This document shows, in pieces, positions 25,670 through 34,623 of a DNA stretch of 64,000 nucleotides; positions within the stretch are counted from its first letter, which is position 1, and each line of letters starts with the position of its first letter. The notes under the pieces were generated by a model that ran no database searches, was not told the DNA's origin, and saw nothing but the letters and a program-made list of their open reading frames with translations. The position numbers were made by a program, and so were the translations under genes. The DNA lies in assembly GCA_017475555.1 (NCBI GenBank), contig JAFVFL010000036.1:19254-83253 (forward strand). Reading direction: 5' to 3'. This stretch comes from Ruminococcus sp. (GTDB lineage: Bacteria > Bacillota > Clostridia > Oscillospirales > Ruminococcaceae).

Positions 25670-27625
25670 TTATATGTCGAGATTCTGGGCGAATTTCGCA
25701 TTTTTCTCAATAAACAGCCGTCTCGGCTCTACCTTGTCGCCCATGAGGATAGTGAACGTCTCGTCCGCCCTCATTGCGTCCTCCATGCCGATCTTGACTA
25801 TAGTACGCCGTTCCGGGTCCATAGTCGTCTCCCACAGCTGCTCCGGGTCCATCTCACCAAGTCCCTTGTACCGCTGAGTTTCGACCTTATACTTGCCGTC
25901 CTCAGAAAGCTCCGCAATATACTTGTCCCTCTCCTGGTCGGAAAAGGCGTACCTTACCTGCTTGCTACGCTCCACCCTGAAAAGCGGCGGCTGTGCGATA
26001 TACACGTTGCCGTTGGTGATGAGCGGACGCATATACCTGAAAAAGAACGTCAGCAGAAGTGTCCTTATGTGCATTCCATCAACATCGGCATCCGCCATGA
26101 TTATGACCTTGCCGTACCTCAGCTTTGTTATGTCAAATTCCTCGCCGATACCTGTACCGAGTGCCGCAACTACCGGCTCAAGCTTATCGTTGCCGTATAT
26201 CTTGTCGATACGTGCCTTTTCCACGTTGAGCATCTTGCCCCAGAGCGAAAGTATCGCCTGATACTTCCTGTTCCTGCCCTGCTTTGCAGAGCCGCCCGCA
26301 GAATCTCCCTCGACGATGTATATTTCAGTATACCTTGCGTCACGCTCAGAGCAGTCCGCAAGCTTCTCAGGCATTGACGAGCTGCCGAACGCATTCTTCT
26401 TCCTCTCAGCCTCTCTTGCCCTCTTAGCCGCCTCACGTGCCCTCAGAGCCGACATACACTTGTCGAATATAGTATTCGCAGCTGCCGGGTGCTCCTCCAG
26501 ATAATTCATCAGCTTTTCAGTCACGAGCTTCTCGACGAACGGCTTTACCTCAGGATTTCCGAGCCTTCCCTTGGTCTGCCCCTCAAATTCGCACTCAGTC
26601 AGCTTTACGGAGATTATCGCCGTGATACCCTCTCTTACGTCCTCACCTTTAAGGCTTTCTATGACCTTTTCCTTGCCCTTGCTGTCCTTTTCCTTGAATT
26701 TGCCCATTTTTCTGCCGTACTCATTCAGGACCTTGGTGAGTGCATTTTTGAAGCCGGTCTCATGCGAGCCGCCGTCCTTTGTGCGGATATTGTTGGCAAA
26801 CGAGAGAATTACCTCGCTGTAGCTGGTGTTGTACTGCAATGCTATCTCCGCAAAGGAATCGCCGCTCTTTCCGGAGACGTATATGATATCGTCGCTTATC
26901 GGCTCTCTGCCCCATGTGGTGTGGATATGCTCTACAAACTGCTTTATTCCGCCCTCATAGTGCAGTATCTCGCCCTTTATGTCGTTCTCGTCACGCCTGT
27001 CGGTGAACACTATGCGTATCCCGGCATTGAGGAACGCCTGCTCTCTGAGCCTTTTGAGGAGCGTTTCATAGTCGTACACAGTGTTCTCAAATATATCCCC
27101 GTCAGCCTTGAACCTTACCGCCGTACCAGTCCTGTCGGTATCGCCGGTACACTTCAGCTCCTCGCTGTACTTTCCTCTCTCGAACCGCTGGAACCAGATA
27201 TGCTCGCCGTCGCAGACAGTAAGCTCCAGCCACTCAGACAGTGCATTTACGACAGACGCACCTACGCCGTGCAGACCGCCTGATACTTTATAGCCGCCGC
27301 CGCCGAATTTTCCGCCTGCATGGAGGACTGTGTACACGACAGTTGCCGCAGATATGCCCTCCTTGGGGTGTATCCCGACCGGTATGCCCCGTCCGTTGTC
27401 GGATACTGAGATCACATCTCCCGGCAGTATGTCAACGACTATCTCCGTGCAGTAGCCTGCAAGAGCCTCGTCTATCGAGTTGTCCACTATCTCATATACC
27501 AGATGATGCAGTCCGTCCGTACCTGTTGAACCGATATACATTCCCGGTCTTTTCCGGACAGGCTCAAGCCCTTCAAGCACCTGTATATCATTTTCGTCGT
27601 AATTTGTGTTGTTCTGCTGACTCAT
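25670..27625 (-). CDS. gyrB: DNA gyrase subunit B
   Basis: A 651-residue protein. GHKL ATPase domain at the N-terminus (LEGLEPVRKRPGMYIGST, SDNGRGIPVGIH, GGLHGVGASVVNALS), transducer domain, then the TOPRIM metal site (EIYIVEGDSAGGSAKQGR and IIMADADVDGMHIRTLLL). The C-terminal end with KYKVETQRYKGLGEMDPEQLWETT matches Firmicute GyrB, without the large insertion of E. coli. GGAGG lies 8 bases before the ATG. It supplies ATP-driven strand passage for gyrase. Confidence 0.97.
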   Translation of the reverse strand: MSQQNNTNYDENDIQVLEGLEPVRKRPGMYIGSTGTDGLHHLVYEIVDNSIDEALAGYCTEIVVDILPGDVISVSDNGRGIPVGIHPKEGISAATVVYTVLHAGGKFGGGGYKVSGGLHGVGASVVNALSEWLELTVCDGEHIWFQRFERGKYSEELKCTGDTDRTGTAVRFKADGDIFENTVYDYETLLKRLREQAFLNAGIRIVFTDRRDENDIKGEILHYEGGIKQFVEHIHTTWGREPISDDIIYVSGKSGDSFAEIALQYNTSYSEVILSFANNIRTKDGGSHETGFKNALTKVLNEYGRKMGKFKEKDSKGKEKVIESLKGEDVREGITAIISVKLTECEFEGQTKGRLGNPEVKPFVEKLVTEKLMNYLEEHPAAANTIFDKCMSALRAREAAKRAREAERKKNAFGSSSMPEKLADCSERDARYTEIYIVEGDSAGGSAKQGRNRKYQAILSLWGKMLNVEKARIDKIYGNDKLEPVVAALGTGIGEEFDITKLRYGKVIIMADADVDGMHIRTLLLTFFFRYMRPLITNGNVYIAQPPLFRVERSKQVRYAFSDQERDKYIAELSEDGKYKVETQRYKGLGEMDPEQLWETTMDPERRTIVKIGMEDAMRADETFTILMGDKVEPRRLFIEKNAKFAQNLDI

Positions 27626-27732
27626 GTTTACCTCCGGTCACAATTTTTTATTACCCGTTCCTCCGTATCTGGACGGTGCTGCCACAAAGGAACAGGGCGG
27701 GCTATCTTCTCTTCCTTACCCTGTATCTCACT

Positions 27733-28014
27733 TCACTCACTCAGCCTTTTTCTGAGCGTAGCCGCCGCAAGCTGGGACACCCATACCCTTGCTTTTCCGC
27801 CGCTTTCGGTGATGACGAAGCTCCTCGGCAGCTCACGTGTTGCGTAGACTATCCTGTGCTCCTTTTCAGCTGCTGCCAGAAGCCGCCTTGTACACTCACG
27901 CACGGTCGTGTTCTCCATGTCGAAAATACCGATTATCTCGCTCATATCGACCGATATCTCTCCGCCGATGTGCAGATACTCCGCCCTGCTGCCGAATTTT
28001 GTCCTGCCTGTCAT
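27733..28014 (-). CDS. remB: Extracellular matrix regulator RemB (DUF370-related)
   Basis: A protein of 93 residues. The motif EYLHIGGEISVDMSEIIGIF and the DMENTTVRECTRRLL region match RemB (YaaB), whose gene in B. subtilis occupies the same place between recF and gyrB. RemB is a small Rem-family protein associated with the DNA-binding regulator RemA. It lies 5 bases after recF. Confidence 0.88.
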   Translation of the reverse strand: MTGRTKFGSRAEYLHIGGEISVDMSEIIGIFDMENTTVRECTRRLLAAAEKEHRIVYATRELPRSFVITESGGKARVWVSQLAAATLRKRLSE

Positions 28015-28019
28015 TCACT

Positions 28020-29153
28020 TCACTCCATATCAGTGATCTCCGTTATCCTGCCGCCGCTTATCCTCAGCAGCCTGCCCTTTATCTCCGGCAGCAGAGCACT
28101 CTCGTTCGGCGTAGTGATAAAGACCTGCATATCCTTTATCATGCTCAGCACGAACCTCTGTCTGCTCTCGTCAAGCTCGCCCATAACGTCATCAAGGAAC
28201 ACAACAGGAGCGTCCTTTGAACGCTCCATGTAAAGCTCCGCCTGTGCAAGCTTCATGACCAGGGCGGCACTCTTTATCTGCCCCTGTGAGCCGAAATCAC
28301 GGGCTGAAACGCCGTTTATCCTTATGCTTATCTCGTCCCGGTTGACGCCGGAGTGCGTAGTTCCCGTGCGGATATCGTAGTCCCTGCCGTCCTGAAGCCT
28401 CTGATAATACTGTTCAAACGCCGCACTTCCGCACGGCTTGTCAAAATCCTCCGGCTTGTACACGTTGGAGCGGTATTCAAGCTCCATTGTCTCCGAGCCG
28501 CCTGAGATAGTGCTGTAAAGTCCGCTGCATATGCCGTTGAGCCGCCGGACGTACTCATTGCGCATATAGGATATAAGAGCACCCTCGTGAGCCGCCTGCT
28601 TATCCCACACCTGTAGAGTATCCGGGCTGCACCGCCCCTGCATGATGTCCTTTAAAAGACTGTTCCGCTGAGCCATGACCGCACTGTGCTTTGTGAGGTG
28701 TACCACGAACAGCGGATTGAGCTGTGAAGCCGCCATATCAATAAAGCTTCTCCGCTTTTCCGGCGAGCCCTTTATCAGCTCGGTATCGTCCGGGATAAAG
28801 GCAATGCACTTGAACACATCGAACAGTGCCCTTGTGCCTCTCTGCTTTACGCCGTTGAGCATTATGGTCTTCTGGGAATTGACGCTGCGTGTCATGGAAA
28901 GCTCTATTTTCTGCTCCCTGACGGCGTTGCGGAATTTTATGCGTGAGACCATTTTATCGCCGCCTATGCGGATCTGATCCTTCTCCTTCGAGCCTCTGAA
29001 GCTTTTGCACCCGGACAGCAGCCATATCGCTTCGAGCAGATTAGTCTTTCCCTGGGCGTTGGCTCCGACTATTATGTTGTACTTCGTGTCCGGAACAAAG
29101 GATATCCCCGAAAGATTGCGGAAGCCCTCTATTTCTGCATAGGTAACGATCAA
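28020..29153 (-). CDS. recF: DNA replication and repair protein RecF
   Basis: A 377-residue ABC/SMC-type ATPase. Walker [18 protein letters not shown] is near the N-terminus, [19 protein letters not shown] in the middle, the signature region [19 protein letters not shown] and Walker [18 protein letters not shown] follow. It loads RecA on gapped DNA. I set the start at TTG 29153, which overlaps the stop of the upstream S4 gene (TTGA) and begins [14 protein letters not shown] as in other RecF proteins. A longer frame upstream merely runs through the S4 gene. Confidence 0.95.
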   Translation of the reverse strand: MIVTYAEIEGFRNLSGISFVPDTKYNIIVGANAQGKTNLLEAIWLLSGCKSFRGSKEKDQIRIGGDKMVSRIKFRNAVREQKIELSMTRSVNSQKTIMLNGVKQRGTRALFDVFKCIAFIPDDTELIKGSPEKRRSFIDMAASQLNPLFVVHLTKHSAVMAQRNSLLKDIMQGRCSPDTLQVWDKQAAHEGALISYMRNEYVRRLNGICSGLYSTISGGSETMELEYRSNVYKPEDFDKPCGSAAFEQYYQRLQDGRDYDIRTGTTHSGVNRDEISIRINGVSARDFGSQGQIKSAALVMKLAQAELYMERSKDAPVVFLDDVMGELDESRQRFVLSMIKDMQVFITTPNESALLPEIKGRLLRISGGRITEITDME

Positions 29154-29362
29154 ATGACCCGTACCTCCCCGATATCCGATACCTCTACCATGTCGCCGGG
29201 TCGTATCTTCTTCCCCCTCATGGTGCATATTTCGCCGTTGACACGGACAAGACCCTCCTGTATAAGAGCCTTTGCCTCACCGCCGGAGCTGACGAGCGAC
29301 GCAAATTTCAGCAGTGCGTCGAGCTTTATGAACTCCGTCGTAATCTTTATCTCATTCTGCAT
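29150..29362 (-). CDS. yaaA: S4-domain RNA-binding protein YaaA (RlbA-like)
   Basis: A 70-residue protein made of a single S4 domain: [46 protein letters not shown]. The same gene occurs between dnaN and recF in Bacillus and most Firmicutes, where it is linked to ribosome assembly. It is translationally coupled to recF by a four-base overlap. Confidence 0.92.
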   Translation of the reverse strand: MQNEIKITTEFIKLDALLKFASLVSSGGEAKALIQEGLVRVNGEICTMRGKKIRPGDMVEVSDIGEVRVI

Positions 29363-29380
29363 GGCATTCCCCTGAAATCA

Positions 29381-29746
29381 TTAGTTCTTTTCGAGCTTTC
29401 CCTCATCTGTGAGGTGATACTGCTCCGCAAGCTCCGGGTTCATCTCGCATACAGCCTCAAACATAGCCGGGTTGTCCTTACAGTATCTTGCAGCGAATTT
29501 AACGTTGGTGCGGAGTTTTTTGTCAACGTCCTTTTCAGCGACCTTATCCGGGAGCTTTCTTGATACGTAAACGAAGAAGAAAACTGCGAGCAGAGCGAGG
29601 ATTATGCCCGGTATCACGTTGAACGACGAGCTTTTTACCGCATTGAAGCAGGCAGCTGCACCTATCGCCGCAAAGAATGCGAGCATACTGCCGAGAACGG
29701 ACACAGCCGTTGCCTTGACTGAATAAGTATACATTTTGTAGACCAT
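29381..29746 (-). CDS. Hypothetical two-helix membrane protein between dnaN and yaaA
   Basis: A 121-residue protein. Two membrane helices (VSVLGSMLAFFAAIGAAACF and VIPGIILALLAVFFFVYVS) are followed by a basic-then-acidic cytoplasmic tail (RKLPDKVAEKDVDKKLRTN ... AEQYHLTDEGK). The ATG at 29746 has GGAGG 8 bases upstream; a frame reaching further is unlikely. Its place between dnaN and yaaA is not part of the classical order. No family recognised. Confidence 0.65.
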   Translation of the reverse strand: MVYKMYTYSVKATAVSVLGSMLAFFAAIGAAACFNAVKSSSFNVIPGIILALLAVFFFVYVSRKLPDKVAEKDVDKKLRTNVKFAARYCKDNPAMFEAVCEMNPELAEQYHLTDEGKLEKN

Positions 29747-29807
29747 GATATTATCCTCCGATTTTTTTAGCTGCAAAAGGGCACCCGCCCTTTGTGAGCC
29801 TCTTCTC

Positions 29808-30911
29808 TCAGTTCCTCAGCTGTATCGGCATTACAAGGAACATATAGCTGTCTCCGTCAAGCGGAAGTATCTCTATGACCTTCATCGCACCGTTGAACCT
29901 GATACGCACCTTGTCGCCCTCTGCCGCCTTTACAGCCTCCGCCATGAGCTTATTGTTGAAGCCTATGGTTATCGCCTCGCCGGATATATCCGCTGCGATA
30001 GAATCCTTTACTCTGCCGTTGCCGGTCTTGCAGACAATGCGTACCTTTCCGTCAGCCGCCTCGAACCTTATCGGCGACTTGTTCTTATCGTCGATTATCA
30101 GCGAGCAGCGGTCAAGCGACGCCGCAAGCTCTCTCTTGCTGATTATTATTTCCGTCTTGTGCGAGGTCGGTATGCTCAGGCGGTAGTTGTGGAAATTGCC
30201 CTCTAACAGCCTTGATATAACAAACACCCTGCCGACCTGGAAAATGATATGCCTTTCGTTGGTGCAGATAACGCACACTGCCTCCGGGTCGTCCTTGACG
30301 AGCGTAGATACCTCCTGCAATGCCTTTTTCGGCACTACGAAGTGATACTTTGCGTCAGGGTCTGCGATCTCAGTCCTTATCGCAAGGCGGAAGCCGTCTA
30401 TTGCGACCATATTGAACTGTCCGTCAGCGATATCAAAAAGCTCACCGGTGAGTATCGGCTTGCTTTCGTTAGTTGAAGCGGCATAGCTGGTCATATTGAC
30501 CATTGACTTGATGACAGTCTGCTTCACGGTGAAGCTCCGCTCAGAATCGACTACCGGAAGATCCGGGTATTCATCAGCAGACATAGCCGGGAAGCTGCAC
30601 TCCGACTCGCCGCTTGAAAGAGTGATGACAAAGCCCTCGCCGATATCGAATGTCAGGTCATTGCCGTCCATATGCCTTGTGAACTCACTGAAAAGCCGTG
30701 TGCTTACGACAAAGCTGCCGGTATCGTCTGTCTGAGCCGGAACAGCTGTCCTTATGCCAAGCTCTAAGTTGTAGCCGGTAAGCTCCACGCTGCCGGGTGA
30801 TACCGTGACCTTTATGCCCTCAAGAGCCTCTATGGTGGATTTCTGTGAAACTGCCCTTGATACGCAGCTGATAGCCTCGCTGAGTGCTGCCTTTCCGCAG
30901 GTGAATCTCAT
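29808..30911 (-). CDS. dnaN: DNA polymerase III beta subunit (sliding clamp)
   Basis: A 367-residue protein, the standard clamp length, opening MRFTCGKAALSEAISCVSRAV and containing three similar subdomains (markers FTRHMDGNDLTF, GFRLAIRT, and the C-terminal DSYMFLVMPIQLRN, where the MPIQL strand forms the peptide-binding cleft). GGAGG lies 10 bases before the ATG at 30911. As a ring-shaped dimer it tethers polymerase to DNA. Confidence 0.97.
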   Translation of the reverse strand: MRFTCGKAALSEAISCVSRAVSQKSTIEALEGIKVTVSPGSVELTGYNLELGIRTAVPAQTDDTGSFVVSTRLFSEFTRHMDGNDLTFDIGEGFVITLSSGESECSFPAMSADEYPDLPVVDSERSFTVKQTVIKSMVNMTSYAASTNESKPILTGELFDIADGQFNMVAIDGFRLAIRTEIADPDAKYHFVVPKKALQEVSTLVKDDPEAVCVICTNERHIIFQVGRVFVISRLLEGNFHNYRLSIPTSHKTEIIISKRELAASLDRCSLIIDDKNKSPIRFEAADGKVRIVCKTGNGRVKDSIAADISGEAITIGFNNKLMAEAVKAAEGDKVRIRFNGAMKVIEILPLDGDSYMFLVMPIQLRN

Positions 30912-31643
30912 TTGCTTAGTACCTCCGTTTTTATAATTAGCCTGAAAAGTATGTATTTTCAATCATTAATGGTTTAAGCAGCTCTGACTGAGCTATAAAT
31001 ATTTTATATACCTGTCAGAGAACATTTTTTACGCTTTGTAAAGCAATGCTGTATGGAGCTATATGTGATGCTATATAGGCTATATAGCACAGCTCTGCTG
31101 AAAGCATTCCCCCCGCCGGAAAAAATAAACAGGATAAGGATAATAAAAAAGATAAGGAGAGAATGAAATATAATAAAAAGGGATAAAGATAAATTAGTAG
31201 TAGTATTAGGGGCTGTGGAAATGTCAGCTTGTCCGGTTTTTGCCGGAATACAGCCTTGTCCGCCTCAACAGCCCGGTGTTGTATCTATCTTGAAAGGTTG
31301 AATAGAAGTCCGGGGGGCTATTTTTGTGTCGAAAATGTTTGCAGCTGTGGAGTTGAAAAGGAAAAATAGTGGAGAATTTTGTTGGAAGAATAAATTTTTA
31401 ACGACAGCGGCTTTTAACTTCAAACATTTTCCATTCTGTTGAAAAGTCATATCCGTTGAACCTGCTGTCAGCCGTGACTGTCAGGCTCGCATTATGTGCG
31501 GATATTTCCGGCAAAGTCTTATATCTGAGTTTTTCACCGTGTTATAAACACAGTGTTGAAAACTATGTTTACAGCCGGTTTATAACAGTGCTTTCAACTT
31601 TTCAACAGTTCATAAAAAGTAGTTTTCCTGTTGAGTTTTCCGC
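30912..31643. other. oriC: oriC, dnaA-dnaN part, with a basal unwinding element
   Basis: Read from dnaA towards dnaN (leftwards): DnaA boxes at 31599 (TTTTCAACA), 31554 and 31437 (TGTTGAAAA on the plus strand), 31351 (AGTTGAAAA) and 31214-31222 (TGTGGAAAT, i.e. ATTTCCACA on the minus strand). Then comes GGGC at 31210-31213 and a run of TAG-type trios at 31195-31209 (TAGTAGTAGTATTAG). An A+T-rich tract at about 31123-31194 follows and would be the unwinding site. This box, GC spacer, trio and AT-rich order is that of the B. subtilis unwinding region. Confidence 0.8.
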
Positions 31644-33014
31644 TCAGCTCTTGCTCTTGTCCTTTATGTTCTTGATTATATCGTTCACAAGATTTGAAAG
31701 ATTCTCGTCCTTCTGTATAGCCTCCGCTATGCTGTTGACGGAGTAAACTATCGTCGAGTGATCCCGTCCGCCGAACTCAGTTCCTATCGAGGCGAGCGGC
31801 ATCTGTGTTATCTCACGGACTACGTATATCGCCACCTTGCGGGCTATGGAGATCTGCTGCGAACGCTTGCTTGAGCGGAGATCGTCCGGTGATACGCCGT
31901 AGACCGTTGATACCTCGGAGATTATCTTCTCAACTGTTATCGGTATCGGCTGCTCATCGGTAAGTACATCACGGATAACGCTCTGAGCCATAGGTATATT
32001 TATCGGGCTGCCTGCAAAGTGGTTCAGAGCCTTGAGGCGGACTACCGCACCCTCAAGCTGACGGATATTCGATTTCAGGCGGTTTGCCATGAATTCCGAG
32101 ACCTCAGCCGGCATTTTCAGGTCAAGAAGCTCTGACTTGCGGTTGATTATCGCAAGCCTTGTCTCGTAGTCAGGTGCGGAAATATCGGCAATAAGTCCGC
32201 CCTCGAACCTTGTGCGGAGACGCTCCTCAAGGGTTATCAGCTCCTTCGGCGGCTTATCTGAGGTGATGACTATCTGCTTGCCCTCCTGGTGGAGCTTGTA
32301 GAACGTATGGAAAAATTCCTCCTGCATACTTTCCTTGCCGGAGAGGAACTGGATATCGTCGAACAGAAGCAGGTCGGCACTTCTGTACTTCTCGTGGAAG
32401 TCGGCTGTAGTGTTGTTTTTAAGTGCATTGACCAGCTCGTTGCCGAAATTCTCGCTTGTGACGTAGATTATGTTGTAGTCCGGCTGATTGCGGCGGACAT
32501 CATTTGCGATCGCCGTCATCAGGTGGGTCTTGCCCATACCGGACGGGCCGTATATGAAAAGCGGGTTATAGCCCGAAACCTCGCCGCTGCTGCAGCTTTT
32601 TGCAACGGATTTGCTGCACGCCAGGGCGAACTGGTTCGAGGGGCCCTCGATGAAGGTATCGAACGTATAGTCGTAGTTTGCGAATTTATATTTCTTCTGG
32701 AGCTCGGCGTCCTTCTTATCGAGCTCAGCGTCAGTCGGGGCAGGTGAGGAGCTTGTCTCCTCGCTCTCGACGTTTATGACTATTTCTACCTCCATGCCGA
32801 TGACATTGAGGAATGCGTCGCTGAGTATCCGCCCGAAGGTCGTCATGACTATATTCTTCTGGAACTCCGTAGGCACGCTGAAAACAGCCTTTCCGCTGTT
32901 GAGGCTCACAGGCTTCAGGGGCTCTATCCATGTTTTGAGACCGATCTCAGGGATCTTTTTATTGTCACGGCAATACTGCTTTACACTTTCAAAGACTTCA
33001 TTGAATGAATTCAT
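31644..33014 (-). CDS. dnaA: Chromosomal replication initiator DnaA
   Basis: A 456-residue AAA+ initiator. Domain I at the N-terminus (SFNEVFESVKQYC...), a short linker rich in Ser/Asp/Lys, then Walker A GPSGMGKTHLMTAIAN, Walker B ADLLLFDDIQFLSGKE, sensor motifs, and the domain IV helix-turn-helix signature FGGRDHSTIVYSVNSI, which reads DnaA boxes. It assembles on oriC and melts the DNA. GGAGG is 7-8 bases before the ATG, and the promoter contains a DnaA box, suggesting self-repression. Confidence 0.98.
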   Translation of the reverse strand: MNSFNEVFESVKQYCRDNKKIPEIGLKTWIEPLKPVSLNSGKAVFSVPTEFQKNIVMTTFGRILSDAFLNVIGMEVEIVINVESEETSSSPAPTDAELDKKDAELQKKYKFANYDYTFDTFIEGPSNQFALACSKSVAKSCSSGEVSGYNPLFIYGPSGMGKTHLMTAIANDVRRNQPDYNIIYVTSENFGNELVNALKNNTTADFHEKYRSADLLLFDDIQFLSGKESMQEEFFHTFYKLHQEGKQIVITSDKPPKELITLEERLRTRFEGGLIADISAPDYETRLAIINRKSELLDLKMPAEVSEFMANRLKSNIRQLEGAVVRLKALNHFAGSPINIPMAQSVIRDVLTDEQPIPITVEKIISEVSTVYGVSPDDLRSSKRSQQISIARKVAIYVVREITQMPLASIGTEFGGRDHSTIVYSVNSIAEAIQKDENLSNLVNDIIKNIKDKSKS

Positions 33015-33541
33015 GTTTTACCTCCGTTTTACTTTATATATGATACACTATCATTATAACATACATCTGTTGAAAAATCAAGCGTTTTATCAACCTGAGC
33101 CGAGATTTTTTTCAACCTTTCTGCCGCCGGCGGATATTGAAAACTGTATTGAAATGTTGAAAAGTCTGTTGAATCAACAGCCGGAATGAGGAAAAACCCG
33201 GTAAAAGGCTTGTCTAAAAGGGAAAAACTATGTTGAAAACTGGTATTCCAGGTGCGGAAAATGAGTTTTTAACACCGTTTCTCAACATTTCAACATTCCC
33301 GGAAGTCGGATAATGTTGATAACTCAGGAACGGCGGAGGACGGAAATTGTTGAGCCGGAGTGAAATGAATGTTGAAAACCCGGTGGAAAATGTGGAAAAC
33401 GCAAATCAGCTCAATTATCACCGGAAATACGCCGCAAAGCTTAAATTCTCTGTTTGTGCCAAAATTTTCTGCAGAGAAAACCCGGAAATCCGGTAAAATA
33501 TCTAAATTTTTAGTCGGGGAGAAAATTTTTCAGAAAAATGC
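33015..33541. other. oriC: oriC, dnaA-rpmH part: DnaA-box array
   Basis: Boxes TGTTGAAAA at 33068, 33155, 33231 and 33370; TGTGGAAAA at 33391; TGTTGATAA at 33314; ATTTCAACA at 33287; TTATCAACC at 33087. The sequence is non-coding and A+T-rich, between dnaA and the rpmH promoter, matching the upstream half of bipartite Firmicute origins. Most boxes are the TTTTCAACA form rather than TTATCCACA. 33571-33714 is the rpmH leader. Confidence 0.75.
33053..33081 (-). promoter_or_regulatory. dnaA promoter with internal DnaA box
   Basis: On the minus strand TTGATT (33081-33076) and TATAAT (33058-33053) have a 17-base spacer. The box at 33068-33076 lies between them, touching the -35 element, so bound DnaA should block RNA polymerase. 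Confidence 0.7.
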
Positions 33542-33570
33542 TTGACAGAATCGCTTTTTTGAAGTATAAT
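33542..33570 (+). promoter_or_regulatory. rpmH promoter
   Basis: Perfect consensus TTGACA (33542-33547), 17 bases, TATAAT (33565-33570). It drives a leader of about 140 bases before rpmH. Confidence 0.88.
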
Positions 33571-33714
33571 CGTAAAGTGTAATGCGTACAGCTATGGTAT
33601 CACTCGGATACTGTGACTGTCAGTCAGTTATGAACCGGAGCTTAGTCCGGTATATTTCTGCTTTGCAGGAATATTTAAAAACAACAGATCAGAACCTGAG
33701 AGGAGGAGCCTGAA

Positions 33715-33849
33715 ATGAAGAGAACTTACCAGCCTAAGAAGATCCATCGCAAGAAGGAGCATGGCTTCATGAAGAGAATGTCTACAAGAAACGGCAGAAA
33801 GGTTTTAGCTCGCAGAAGAGCAAAGGGCAGAGCAAGATTAACCCACTGA
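33715..33849 (+). CDS. rpmH: 50S ribosomal protein L34
   Basis: A 44-residue basic protein, [19 protein letters not shown] to the C-terminal ARLTH, with the L34 signature MKRTxQPxxxxRxxxHGFxxRM. AGGAGG precedes the ATG at a suitable distance. It sits at the head of the rpmH-rnpA-yidD-yidC-khpB cluster on the right of the origin, as in most bacteria. Confidence 0.97.
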   Translation: MKRTYQPKKIHRKKEHGFMKRMSTRNGRKVLARRRAKGRARLTH

Positions 33850-33856
33850 CGACGCT

Positions 33857-33889
33857 GACCACAAAAATTAATTTTTTGTGGTCTTTTTT
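33857..33889 (+). terminator. Terminator-like hairpin between rpmH and rnpA
   Basis: GACCACAAAAAT (33857-33868) pairs with the complement at 33871-33883, followed by six T. It ends about 9 bases before the rnpA start codon and would limit read-through from rpmH. Confidence 0.8.
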
Positions 33890-33897
33890 ATTAAATT

Positions 33898-34254
33898 ATG
33901 CTATACACCGGGAAGATCAACAAAAACAAGGATTTTCTGACGCTGTACAAAAAGGGGCGTTATATCCCCTCGGAATACTCCGTTATATACGTCAGACCAA
34001 ACGGAAGACCCTATAACCGGCTCGGTATCACCGCCGGGAAGAAAATAGGGAATGCAGTCAAGCGGAACAGGGCAAAGCGGCTTATCCGGCTCGCCTTCCG
34101 GCTGTGCGAGACTGACCTGCCTGTCGGCATTGATATGGTCGTCGTCGCAAGAAGCCGGCTCACGGAGATATCCTCGGACGAGTACCTCAGATATATGAGG
34201 AAAAAGGGCGTCCCTGCGATCGCCGGCTGCTTCAGGAAGATGTCAAAGCCATGA
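33898..34254 (+). CDS. rnpA: Ribonuclease P protein component
   Basis: A 118-residue basic protein with the family signature [20 protein letters not shown] at about residues 45-64 and the N-terminal [17 protein letters not shown] region that binds the 5' leader. With RnpB RNA it trims pre-tRNA. The start at 33898 fits homologue length, but the bases before it (TTTTATTAAATT) hold no Shine-Dalgarno and belong to the terminator tail, which is odd. It overlaps yidD by ATGA. Confidence 0.93.
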   Translation: MLYTGKINKNKDFLTLYKKGRYIPSEYSVIYVRPNGRPYNRLGITAGKKIGNAVKRNRAKRLIRLAFRLCETDLPVGIDMVVVARSRLTEISSDEYLRYMRKKGVPAIAGCFRKMSKP

Positions 34255-34568
34255 GATATCTGCTTATCGGGCTCGTAAGGCTCTATCAGAGGTTCATTTC
34301 GCCGCTTACTCCGCCGAAATGCAAATACTACCCTACGTGCAGCTGCTATGCACTCACGGCTCTGAAACGCTTCGGTGCGGTAAGAGGCACGGCTCTTTCA
34401 GTCTGGAGGATACTCCGCTGCAACCCGTGGTCAATGGGCGGTATCGACTATGTTCCTGAGAAATTTACGTTCAGGGTCAGAAAATACGACTATTTCAGCG
34501 ATTTTAATTATGATGACGCTGAGAATGACGATGAATACTGCAATGATCCGGCTCAGAAAGATGAATAA
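34251..34568 (+). CDS. yidD: Membrane protein insertion efficiency factor YidD
   Basis: A 105-residue protein with the complete core [16 protein letters not shown] helix ([19 protein letters not shown]), the cysteine motif [17 protein letters not shown], and [18 protein letters not shown]. The acidic Asp/Glu-rich tail ([19 protein letters not shown]) extends beyond the usual length of about 70-85. It assists YidC and overlaps rnpA by four bases. Confidence 0.95.
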   Translation: MRYLLIGLVRLYQRFISPLTPPKCKYYPTCSCYALTALKRFGAVRGTALSVWRILRCNPWSMGGIDYVPEKFTFRVRKYDYFSDFNYDDAENDDEYCNDPAQKDE

Positions 34569-34623
34569 CGCCGTGTCTTGCAGAACAGGTCTGAAAAAGA
34601 AGAGAAGATAGAGAGGTCAAAAA

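Noticed and set aside
31265..31450. Small frame in the dnaA-dnaN gap
   Set aside because: Lies in the DnaA-box region, with no ribosome site and low-complexity Phe/Lys/Asn content.
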